Source of the DNA: CAIWHR01 sp963786625
GTDB lineage: Bacteria; Pseudomonadota; Gammaproteobacteria; Burkholderiales; Casimicrobiaceae
Assembly (NCBI GenBank): GCA_963786625.1
Contig: CAWAZS010000001.1
Span: 320,866 to 384,865 of the forward strand
DNA: 64,000 bases
Direction: 5' to 3'
Part shown: positions 34,756-42,946 of the stretch, piece by piece
Layout of the letters: every line of letters starts with the position of its first letter
Numbering within the stretch: the first letter of the stretch is position 1
The notes under the pieces: model-generated
Databases searched by the model: none
What the model saw: the letters and a program-made list of their open reading frames with translations, nothing else
Told to the model about the DNA's origin: nothing
Made by a program: the position numbers and the translations under genes

Positions 34756-37609
34756 TTACTTCTTCGCCTCGCCCTTGACCTGCACTTCGACGCGACGGTT
34801 CGGCTGCAGGCATTCGATCAGCGCCTTCATGTTCTTCTGATCGCACTGCGCCACCGGCTGCTTCTCGCCCATGCCGATCGTCTCGATCTTGTCCTTGGCA
34901 ACGCCCTTGCTGACCAGGTAGTCACGCACGGCATCCGCACGGCGCTCCGACAGCTTCTGGTTGTAGGCGTCGGTGCCGAGGCGGTCGGTGTGACCCGTCA
35001 CCAGGACGACTTCGAGCTTCTGAATCTGCGCCAGCTTGCCGACGACCTGGCCGTCGATCGCCGCCTTGCCTTCGGGCTTCAGCACCGCCTTGTCGAAGTC
35101 GAACAGGACCTTCGAGTCGAGGGTGATCTTCTGCACCTGCGGCGTGGGTGCCGGGGCCGGCGGTGGCGGCGGTGGCGGCGGCGGCGGCGGCGCCGCGACC
35201 GGCGGGCGAGGCGGCGCTTCCGCGACCTTCATGTTCGCGGGAGGCGGCAGGGGCGTGTCGAACCTGTACGCCACCGTCATCCAGACGATGTTGTTCGGTA
35301 GCTCGGGTTGGCGTAGGCGCCCGTGTTCCAGCTGTTGTTGCTCGACAGCGCGTTGTTGCTTCCCGGGTATGTACTGATAGTACGGGTAGTAGCTCTGATA
35401 CCCGCGCATCTGGTCGTCGGTGTAATCGTATTTCTCGTATGCGTAGCCCAGCGTCGCCGCCCATGTCTTGTTGAACTTGTAGTGGCCTTGATCAGGAAGC
35501 GCTTCGTCTCGGTGTCGTCGGTCGACGTAGTTGACCAGCGGACCGCCGTGGTAGCCGCCGGCGCCCGTCGTGTCGCCCGACGAGAAGTCGACGCCGCCGC
35601 CGGTGTTGAGCCAGCTCGCCTGCGCGGTGACTGCAGCTTCTCGGACGCCACCCAGTCCGCCTGCAGGGCGACCATCCAGTTCGTCCTGGGTGTTCTTCGT
35701 GCCCCAGTCGAAGTTGACGAATTCGGCGGGTCCTCGGAATCGCGCCGAGGTAGGTCGGCGGAGTCGCTGCGGCTGCCGATATCTGGCGGTAGTCCTGATC
35801 GAACTTGACCTTGCCCCAGTTGCCGATCACCGACACGCGGAACTTGTCGGGACGCCGTAGCCGATCGGAGCATCGTAGATCTGGCGCTTGTCGTCGGTGC
35901 GGCCGTAGTACGGGGGTCCTTGTAGTCGGTCTTCTTCCACGTCGCGCCGATGCCGATGTCGAGCAGCGGCATCGGATTCCAGTCGAGCACGAGCTTGACC
36001 ATGTTCTGGTCGTAGTTCGCGATGTCGTACGCCGAGAAGTAGTACTGGACCACGTTCGTCGGCGGCACCGTCGTGATCGGCCCGCTGGCGGTGAACAGGT
36101 GGTCGATGTCGGAGCGCTGCTGCAGGTACTGGTACTTGATGCGCCCGCTCAGGCCCTCGAGCATGCTGTTCCGGTACTCGATCCAGAAGCGGTTGTCCTC
36201 GGTCTCGTTGCGAAGTCTCGAGGTCGCGCGTCGATCTTGAGGAAGGTGTAGTTGCCCACCAGCTTCTGCCGCGGGCCGATGCGGTAGATGAGGTCGATGC
36301 CGGCCTCTTGCTTCGTGTAGGCGAAGAGTTCGGGCGCCGGCACCGCGCTGATGCAGAACCGGGTCGGCGTGGACGTTTGGATGCCGGTGCCCGGATTCGG
36401 GCAGTTCGCGGCATCTGCCCCGAGTCCTCCGGCCGCATAGTCGATCTGCGTCGAATCGTTCCCGACTTGTCGTAGTAGTTGTAGTAGACGCGGCTGTCGA
36501 GCCCCTTCATCAGGGTGGAGGTGAGCGACGCCTGCACCGACGACGTCTTGTGCTCGCCGTCGAACGTCGACGAGCTCGGCGTGGTGACGAGATAGCCGAC
36601 GCCGACGGGCTGGAGGTTGGACGGCTGGGTCGCGCTCGACGTCGGCTTGAGTCCGCTGGATTCCACCGCGAAGCTGTCGGTCAGCTTGCTCTGAGCTCGC
36701 GCGCAGCACGAACGTCGAATCGAGCGGCAGCTCGCGCACCGACGCATGGAGGCTCCACTTCTTGAGCTCGTTGTCCGGCGGCAGCAGCGACGTGTCCAGC
36801 GCGCTGCGCATGTAGAAGTTCGTCCACTGCATCGCGTCGATGCTGTTGCTGAACTTGCTGTCCAGGAAGCCGACCTTGAAGTTCCAGCTCCTGCCCGCGT
36901 AGCCCGCCTCGAAGATCGCGTTCTTGGTCTTGTATTCGACCGGCGCGCCGAACTCGATCAGGCCATTGCCGGACCCGGTCCCCAATTGGGCACTCTGCGG
37001 CCGGATGCCCGTCGTCTCGACCTCGTTGTAGTCGGCGCGGAAGAAGAACGGCGACCTGGCGGAGACTTCGACGGCGCCGCCGGTGGTGTTGCGTTGCAGC
37101 CCGTAGTTGAACGTGTTCCAGGTCGCCGGGTTCTGCGCCTGCGGATACGTGCCGGCGGGGCCCTGCTGCAGGTTGCTCCAGGAGTTCCACAGCGGGGTGA
37201 TCGCATTCCACGACAGGTTGTGCGGCATCCGGTCCTGGTACACCTGGGCCTTGAACACGTCGTAGCCGCCGCCGCGGGCATCGACGTACTGGTCATCGCG
37301 GCCGAAGTTCTCGCCGAAGAATCTGAGGTAGTAGTTCTTGCTGCTGCCCCTCGCGTCGATGACGCCGATCACGCCGTTGTCGACGTTCTGATACTCCTGG
37401 GCCTTGGCCTCGTCAGCCGGGCCGGTGAACGGTTCACGGTCGCGCGACGGATACAGGCCGTACGCGCCGTTGCGCGTGCCGCCGTCGGTGCTGACGCCGC
37501 GGCCTCCCGCTTCGGCCGAGCCGCTCCAGACGAAAGTGTCGTATTCGCCCCACGCCGGACTGGACGCGAACAGGCTTGCCACGGCGACGGCAATGAGCTT
37601 GGTTCTCAT
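34756..37609 (-). CDS. MtrB/PioB-like outer-membrane barrel fused to an OmpA peptidoglycan-binding domain, frameshifted
   Basis: MtrB/PioB proteins form a beta-barrel that sheathes a decaheme cytochrome and lets electrons cross the outer membrane. Seen: signal peptide (MRTKLIAVAVASLFASSPAWG), then FVWSGSAEAGGRGVS, YYLRFFGENFGRDDQY and many aromatic amphipathic strands up to NNIVWMTVAYRF, which looks like the last barrel strand. Instead of stopping, the same frame continues with DTPLPPPANMKVAEAPP, an 11-proline stretch, and a complete OmpA C-terminal domain (LDSKVLFDFDKAVLKPEG, GHTDRLGTDAYNQKLSERRA, PNRRVEVQVKGE). The first 900 bp are one frame; about eight one-base shifts occur between 36700 and 35290, but the barrel-OmpA junction itself is unbroken. 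No N-terminal CxxC of Shewanella MtrB is seen. Total about 950 residues. Starts 15 bp after mtrA. Confidence 0.75.
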
Positions 37610-37624
37610 GGGTGTCCCCTAATC

Positions 37625-38585
37625 TCAACGAAGGAAGAATTGGCCGTAGGCCGACGGTGGCGCGTTGCTGCCGTGGATCTGACGATGGCAGCCGACGCAG
37701 CCGCTTCCCTCGAAGCGGATATTCGACGGATTCACGCCGGGGAGCGTCCCTCGCCCGTCGTAGATCCCGTGGGTGTGCCCGCCCGGATGGCAGTCCGCGC
37801 AGAGTGCCGGCGGCTTCTGCGCGAGCAGCCGGTTGTGCGCCGAGCCGTGCGGCGTGTGACAGGTTCCGCAGTTTTCCATGACCGGCGGGTGCTCGTGGAT
37901 CCACGGGCCGCGCTTGTCGGCGTGGCAGCTCGTGCACAGGTCGAGCGTGGACTCGGCCTTGAGCTGGAACGGGCGTCAACGAGCCGTGCGGGTCGTGGCA
38001 GTCGTGGCAGGCCACCTTGCCTTCGACGATCGGGTGGTGCGACGGCTTGACGATCTCGCCGCGCTGGTCGCGGTGGCACGCGATGCACGCCTTGTACGCC
38101 AGTTGCCGCTGCGTGGTCACGTACGGCGCCGCCGCGAACGAGCCGGCCTTGACGTTCTTGAAGTTGGCCCCGGCCTGGCCGCCATGGATGGCGTGGCAGT
38201 CGGTGCAGGAAACGTCGTATTTCTTGTGCACGCCCGACGCCCAGGCGGAAAGGTGCCGCTGCCCCGCGTGGCACGACATGCACACGGCGGTCTTCTGGTC
38301 GGCCGTCGCGTCCTTCGCCGTCAGCGCGTTGACCGGCTTGTTCCTGTTCGGATCCTGCAGGTGCAGCGCCGCGTCGCCGTGACAGGTCTGGCACGAACTG
38401 CCGTTCGCGTCGTTGTTCGCCCCGTGCGCGGTGAGCATCGTCGAGTTGTGCGACTTCGCATGGCATTCCGCGCATACGGGGGTGACCCCGACAGCCTGTC
38501 TGCGCCTGCGCGAAGGCAGGCGCTGCAGTCAATACCGCAAGCGCCGCCAGCAGGCCGGCTGCCGCAACGATCGATTTGAATCGCA
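37625..38585 (-). CDS. MtrA/PioA-like periplasmic decaheme c-type cytochrome, frameshifted
   Basis: After correcting two one-base insertions (near 38497 and 37972) the protein of about 319 residues has a signal peptide (SIVAAAGLLAALAVLTAAPAFA) and ten CxxCH haem motifs in order: CAECH, CQTCH, CMSCH, CTDCH, CIACH, CHDCH, CTSCH, CGTCH, CADCH, CVGCH. Count, spacing and length match the MtrA/DmsE/PioA family, the electron wire inside the MtrB barrel. Carries electrons between periplasmic carriers and the outside, for metal reduction or for iron oxidation. No outer-surface MtrC/OmcA is encoded in the window, as in PioAB/MtoAB systems. Starts at ATG 38585. Confidence 0.88.
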
Positions 38586-39246
38586 TGTGGTGCTCCCTTT
38601 CCCTGAATTTGCCGCAACCGTGTGCTACGACCGGTGCGCCGCCCGCGAACCCCGATGCTCCGGAGATGCGAAGCTGCGCCACGAAACATGGTGCCGAACC
38701 GGGAGGCCCGGCGAATGGAGTTGACGGCGGAAATCGTTGAGACGCGAGAACCGGAGTCATCGCATGCCGCCCGTCGATTCGGGCCGCTGGTCGTTCGCGC
38801 CGTGTGCATGGTGCTTGGTCATTGGTTCGGATGCGCGCTGCCGGTACGAGCCAGTCTGCTGCTGGTCTCGCCGGAAATGCCAGCTCCGCGCAATGGGTCT
38901 AGTTGTATGCCCGCGGGCAAATGCGCGTCAACGATTTGCCATGCGACATTTCGTCGCAGTGTTGCAAAAATGAATCAGAAAAAGCGCGCAGGCGATCGTT
39001 GTCGATCGCGCAAGACTTTGCGATGGGTCAAAGAACCCTTTTCGAATGCGGTGCCATTTCGCCGCGCCGCACGCCGACGAATGGCGAGGCGGGCCCGCGG
39101 TGTCATAGGAGAATCGTCCGTCGCCCGCCGTTCGCGGCGCAAAAGAAGAGGGGACGCCGTGCGCCTGATCGCGCCAAGGCGTCCCCCGTTTGACGTGGAT
39201 CAACGAAATGCGATCGTTCGGATCCGGATCGGCGTGTCGCCGGTGC
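38586..39246. other. 661-bp gap upstream of mtrA, no gene recognised
   Basis: No open frame here has a ribosome binding site or known motif. The composition is mixed, with some lower-GC patches (for example 38970-39050). It must hold the mtrAB promoter and the arsM transcript end, and is long enough for a small RNA or long leader, but I can point to no specific signal. Confidence 0.5.
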
Positions 39247-40098
39247 TCAGCGTGAGGCGCTGCCCGGCGCGAATTGCGTGTCCGGCTTCGTCGCGCGGAT
39301 GAAGGCGCTGACGAACTTGCCGTCGACCTCCTTCGCCATCGTCTCGTCGTCGAAGCCCTCGGCGGCGAGGAACGCCCGCGCGTCGTCGCAGCCGTACACG
39401 CGCGTGATCTCGACGTCGATCTCGCCGAACCCGGCCCCGGCGAGCTTGCTCCGGTACTCGGCATCGGAGAGCGCGCCGGCCACGCAGCCCACCCAGAGCT
39501 CCATGCTCCTGCGGATCGAGTCGGGCACGGCACCGCGCACGACCACATCGGAAACCGCGAAGCGCCCGCCGGGCTTCAAGACGCGGAAGGCCTCCTTCAG
39601 CACCCGGTCCTTGTCGCCGGAGAGGTTGATCACGCAATTGGAGATGATCACGTCGACCGAATTGTCGGGCAGCGGGATGTGCTCGATCTCGCCCTTCAGG
39701 AATTCCACGTTGGCGAGCCCGCTCTTGCGCCGGTTCTCTTCGGCGAGCGCCAGCATCTCGTCGGTCATGTCGAGACCGTAGGCTTTCCCCGTCGGCCCGA
39801 CGCGCCGGGCGGAGAGCAGCACGTCGATGCCGCCGCCCGATCCGAGGTCGAGCACCGTCTCGCCCGGCCGCAATTCGGCAAGCGCGGTGGGATTGCCGCA
39901 GCCCAGCGACGCCGTCAGCGCCGCGTCCGGGACTTCGCCGGCCTGCCCCGCGTCGTACAGGTTGGAGGTGATCGGATCGCAGCAGCTCGTCGCGTTCGGA
40001 GCGCTGCCGCAGCAGCCGCCCCCGCCAGCCTTGACCCGCAGTGCGGCACGACTGTATCGATCCCGCACGATTTCCTTCACATCGTTGGTGGTTGCCAT
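39247..40098 (-). CDS. arsM: Arsenite S-adenosylmethionine methyltransferase ArsM
   Basis: A 283-residue arsenite methyltransferase, converting As(III) to methylated species with SAM. SAM-binding motif LDLGSGGGIDVLLSAR; characteristic Cys-rich N-terminal GGGGCCGSAP and SCC, plus the arsenic-binding Cys in IISNCVINLSGDK and LWVGCVAGAL. The order ERHIPL-like (EIEHIPLPDNSVDV) and SDVVVRG are also typical. Last gene of the ars operon; its 5' end overlaps the ACR3-like remnant by 22 bp. Products can be volatile or feed arsenosugar synthesis (ArsS cluster at 2-7 kb). Confidence 0.92.
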   Translation of the reverse strand: MATTNDVKEIVRDRYSRAALRVKAGGGGCCGSAPNATSCCDPITSNLYDAGQAGEVPDAALTASLGCGNPTALAELRPGETVLDLGSGGGIDVLLSARRVGPTGKAYGLDMTDEMLALAEENRRKSGLANVEFLKGEIEHIPLPDNSVDVIISNCVINLSGDKDRVLKEAFRVLKPGGRFAVSDVVVRGAVPDSIRRSMELWVGCVAGALSDAEYRSKLAGAGFGEIDVEITRVYGCDDARAFLAAEGFDDETMAKEVDGKFVSAFIRATKPDTQFAPGSASR

Positions 40099-40307
40099 CG
40101 CTGACTCCTTTCGTTAACGGACCGTGGCCTGGGCAGCCCCGCGACCCTCGTACCAGCCCTTGGTGGCGCCGACGGCCCGGCGACGCAACGGGCGACGCCG
40201 AGCTTCTTGTTGAGCCAGTACGCGAGTCCGGCGCCGGCGACGATGCAGCCGAACACCCACCAGGTCAGGTTGCGCTCGAAGCTGCCGATCGCCTGCTGCT
40301 GCGCCAT
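40077..40307 (-). pseudogene. Probable ACR3 arsenite efflux pump remnant (N-terminal stump)
   Basis: A 76-residue frame beginning MAQQQAIGSFERNLTWWVFGCIVAGAGLAYWL, which resembles the N-terminus and first helix of ACR3 arsenite permeases (pattern FERYLTLWVALCIVAGI). After about 36 residues the similarity ends and the rest is Arg/Pro-rich, overlapping the start of arsM. Full ACR3 is about 350 residues with ten helices, so about 300 residues are missing. It starts 2 bp after the arsC stop, the usual place for the pump gene. Alternative: a genuine small one-helix protein. Confidence 0.5.
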
Positions 40308-40309
40308 GG

Positions 40310-40834
40310 TCAGGCGGCCGTGTCGCCGGTGGATTTAGCCTGGCCGATGTCGCGCAGCGCGTTCGCGAGACTCATCCGGTCGAGCTTCGCGAGCGGCAGG
40401 CTCGCGAACAGCCGGATGCGGTTCGTCAGGATGCGACCCGTCTCCGCGAACGCCTTGCGCTTGTCGTCGTCGCTGCCTTCGACGGCGGCCGGATCGGGAA
40501 CGCCCCAATGGGCCGTCATCGGCTGTCCCGGCCAGACCGGACAGACTTCGCCCGCCGCGTTGTCGCAGACGGTGAACACGAAATCGAGCGGCGGCGCCCC
40601 CGTCTGCGCAAACTCGTCCCAGCTCTTGCTGCGCAGGCCGTCGGTCGGCATGCGGTTCGCGCGCAGGTATTCCAGCGCGTACGGATTCACCCGGCCGGCC
40701 GGATGCGACCCGGCGCTGTACGAGCGAAAGCGGGCGGCACCCGCCTGCCGCAGGACGGCCTCGGCGATGATGCTCCGCGCCGAGTTTCCGGTGCACAGGA
40801 AGAGGACGTTGAAGACGCGCTGCGCGGTGGTCAT
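40310..40834 (-). CDS. arsC: Arsenate reductase ArsC, low-molecular-weight phosphatase type
   Basis: A 174-residue reductase of the LMW tyrosine-phosphatase fold, reducing arsenate to arsenite with thiols. Active site VLFLCTGNSARSIIAE (CX5R loop); second and third Cys in FTVCDNAAGEVCPVWPG fit the thioredoxin-coupled disulfide relay; Asp acid in DPAAVEG. The C-terminal extension of about 40 residues (ETGRILTNRIRLFASLPLAKL) is common in proteobacterial forms. Follows arsR with a repeat-bearing gap. Confidence 0.9.
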   Translation of the reverse strand: MTTAQRVFNVLFLCTGNSARSIIAEAVLRQAGAARFRSYSAGSHPAGRVNPYALEYLRANRMPTDGLRSKSWDEFAQTGAPPLDFVFTVCDNAAGEVCPVWPGQPMTAHWGVPDPAAVEGSDDDKRKAFAETGRILTNRIRLFASLPLAKLDRMSLANALRDIGQAKSTGDTAA

Positions 40835-40860
40835 GGTGAAATTTCGTGCTCGTGCATTCC

Positions 40861-40933
40861 GGATGTGGGGCCGCCTTCAGGCGGCTCGCGATTGTCGGCG
40901 TTGCTGCATCCGGCTGAAGCCGGACCCACGGCG
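40861..40933. repeat. Palindromic repeat family A pair between arsC and arsR
   Basis: Copies at about 40861-40887 (GGGGCCGCCTTCAGGCGGC) and 40909-40933 (ATCCGGCTGAAGCCGGACCCACGG) in inverted orientation. Intergenic placement in the ars operon; could reduce read-through or stabilise the upstream message. Confidence 0.85.
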
Positions 40934-40979
40934 ATTGCGCACCGTAGCGTCCTGAAGCCCAGGGTATGCACAGGATGTC

Positions 40980-41351
40980 TCAAGCCGTGCGCCGGCGCTT
41001 CGGCGCCGGCACCGCGACGGCGACAATCGATTTCGGATTCGGCGCGCATTCGGTGGCGCAGACCGCGCTCGACCGGCAGCAGTTGGCGGTGAGATACCCG
41101 AGGAGGCCGTTCATCGCGTCGAGATCGGCGCGGTACCAGACGAAGCGGCCATCCTGTCGGGGCACGATCAGGCCAGCCCGCGTGAGCTCCTTCAGGTGGA
41201 ACGACAGCGAGGCGGGCGCGAGTCCCAGCTGCTCGGCCACTTTCCCGGCCGGCAAGCCCTCGGGCGCGTGCTCGACGAGCAGCCGATACACCGCCAATCG
41301 CGTTTCCTGGGCGAGCGCCGCGAGCGCGACCAGAACATTCGATGTTTCCAT
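40980..41351 (-). CDS. arsR: ArsR-family arsenic-responsive repressor
   Basis: A 123-residue ArsR/SmtB regulator. Winged helix: VLVALAALAQETRLAVYRLL, GLAPASLSFHLKELTRAGLIV. The C-terminal half holds ANCCRSSAVCATEC; these Cys are placed like the arsenite sensors of ArsR types with C-terminal binding sites rather than the E. coli helix-3 type. ATG 41351 overlaps a palindromic operator. First gene of the arsR-arsC-(ACR3 stump)-arsM operon. Confidence 0.9.
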   Translation of the reverse strand: METSNVLVALAALAQETRLAVYRLLVEHAPEGLPAGKVAEQLGLAPASLSFHLKELTRAGLIVPRQDGRFVWYRADLDAMNGLLGYLTANCCRSSAVCATECAPNPKSIVAVAVPAPKRRRTA

Positions 41352-41373
41352 ATTTGTACAAGTATACGAATAT
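41350..41373. promoter_or_regulatory. ArsR operator overlapping the arsR start
   Basis: Imperfect inverted repeat ATATTTGTACAA / GTATACGAATAT in a markedly AT-rich patch covering the start codon. Typical position and symmetry for an autoregulatory ArsR site. Confidence 0.6.
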
Positions 41374-41452
41374 AGAATCCATGTCAACCCGGTCCGGACC
41401 AGGACGGAGAAATCTGGAATCGAAGGCTGCGCCCGGCCGCACAGGCGCGCGG

Positions 41453-42691
41453 TCACGCCTTGAAGATCAGGTAGAGGCCGAGCCCCAGCATCGCGAGCCC
41501 GCTCACGAGCTTCAGCCAGCGGCCTTCCCGCTCCTGCAGGCGGCGCTGGCTCAGGGTGATCACGCCGATGGCGAGCACGATGACGTCGTCCAGCATGTAG
41601 GCGGCGGTGTAGAGCAGCAGATAGCCGTAGTAGCTCGGTCCCTCGAGCTCCCTCAGCGTCAGGATCCGCGTGAAGAGCGCGGGAAACCCCGACGTGCAGA
41701 GCAATTCGACCAGTTGCACCAGAAGCGCCAGGACGACGGTCCCGATCAACGCCAGGGTCAGATTTTCGGCGCGCAGAATCCCCCGCATCCGGGCGTAGAT
41801 TCCGGGCTTGGCGGCGGCGGGAATCGAAAGCGAGATGCCGCGGCCGAACGCCCAGACATCCTTGAGGTTGAGGGCGGCGGCCACGATCGCGATGCCGGCG
41901 ATGACCAGCTCCGATGCGCGCGAGAGCCCGATGAACAGGAACAGGTTGAGCCAGGCGGCCAGGAACGCGAAGTAGGCGATGCCCTGGATGACGACGAACG
42001 TTCCGGCGATCGCCAGCATGCGCGGGCGGTCGTTGAGCGGCGCGAGCAGCGAGATCATCAGGATCAGCACCCACATCGAGCAGGGGTTGAAGCCATCCAG
42101 CAAACCCATGACCAGCGTGAACAGCGGCAGGCCCACGCCGTCGAGAACCAGGGTCCGGCCGAGGATCGTCACCTCGAATTCCTCCGGCCCCGGCGCGCCT
42201 GCTACGCAGGCCAGGCTCCCCTCGGCTTCGCAGGTGCCCGCGCCTTCGGTCGTCGGCGGGCCCGTCGTCGCGGGTGCGCGCGCCAGCGCCTCGCGGACGA
42301 GCCGATCGGAACCCGCTTCGGGCGAAAAGCCGACGATGAGCTGACCGCGCACGAAAAGCGCGGGCACGCGCGCGCTGCTCACCCCATGTGCCGCCGCAAG
42401 GTCCCGGAGCCGGTCCAGCGCGCCCGGCTCCTTCGCGACGTCGCGAATCGCGATCCTGAGCTCCGGGCGTTCCCGGCCGAGCCCGGCGAGAAACGCCTCG
42501 GCGCTGGCGCAGTGCGGGCAGCCCTCGCGCACGAATGCCTCGATGTCGAGCGGCTGCTGTGCGGAGGTCGCGTCCACGGCGGACGCGCGGGGCTGGTCGG
42601 CGAGCCCGCGAACCGGCGACAACAGCATCGCCGCCGCCATCAGCAACGCCGACCCCCTCAGCAGCAGCGCGCGGGGGAACGCGAACGACAT
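41453..42691 (-). CDS. Redoxin-CcdA/DsbD-like membrane fusion protein
   Basis: A 412-residue protein. An N-terminal signal/anchor (LLLRGSALLMAAAMLLSPVRG) precedes a thioredoxin/glutaredoxin domain with EGCPHCASAEAFL (CPHC, about residue 58) and cis-Pro ARVPALFV. A linker with two Cys (GTCEAEGSLACVAG) follows, then about six transmembrane helices with GLLDGFNPCSMWVL and LLCTSGFPALFT, the Cys pair used by CcdA/DsbD-type electron carriers. It would move reducing equivalents across the inner membrane. It lies upstream of arsR in the same direction; a link to arsenic is only suggested by position. Confidence 0.8.
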   Translation of the reverse strand: MSFAFPRALLLRGSALLMAAAMLLSPVRGLADQPRASAVDATSAQQPLDIEAFVREGCPHCASAEAFLAGLGRERPELRIAIRDVAKEPGALDRLRDLAAAHGVSSARVPALFVRGQLIVGFSPEAGSDRLVREALARAPATTGPPTTEGAGTCEAEGSLACVAGAPGPEEFEVTILGRTLVLDGVGLPLFTLVMGLLDGFNPCSMWVLILMISLLAPLNDRPRMLAIAGTFVVIQGIAYFAFLAAWLNLFLFIGLSRASELVIAGIAIVAAALNLKDVWAFGRGISLSIPAAAKPGIYARMRGILRAENLTLALIGTVVLALLVQLVELLCTSGFPALFTRILTLRELEGPSYYGYLLLYTAAYMLDDVIVLAIGVITLSQRRLQEREGRWLKLVSGLAMLGLGLYLIFKA

Positions 42692-42946
42692 GCCTCGAAT
42701 ATAGCGTGCGCGTCAGGGATGGAGCCACGAACGTATTTGATCCTGGACAGTCTTTGCGCTGGTTCGAGCGCAAGTGCGTGGAATCGCAGGGAATCGGCGG
42801 CGCGGTCGCGCGCGGGAAGGCAGGATCTGCGCGGATTCGGCGATAATGGAAGCTTCGCCCGCGGTCGATTCCGTATCCACCCCGACCGCACGGCACCAAC
42901 ATCGACGCGCCTGCCGCGTCGCATCGACCCCATCCATGGAGCCCTC

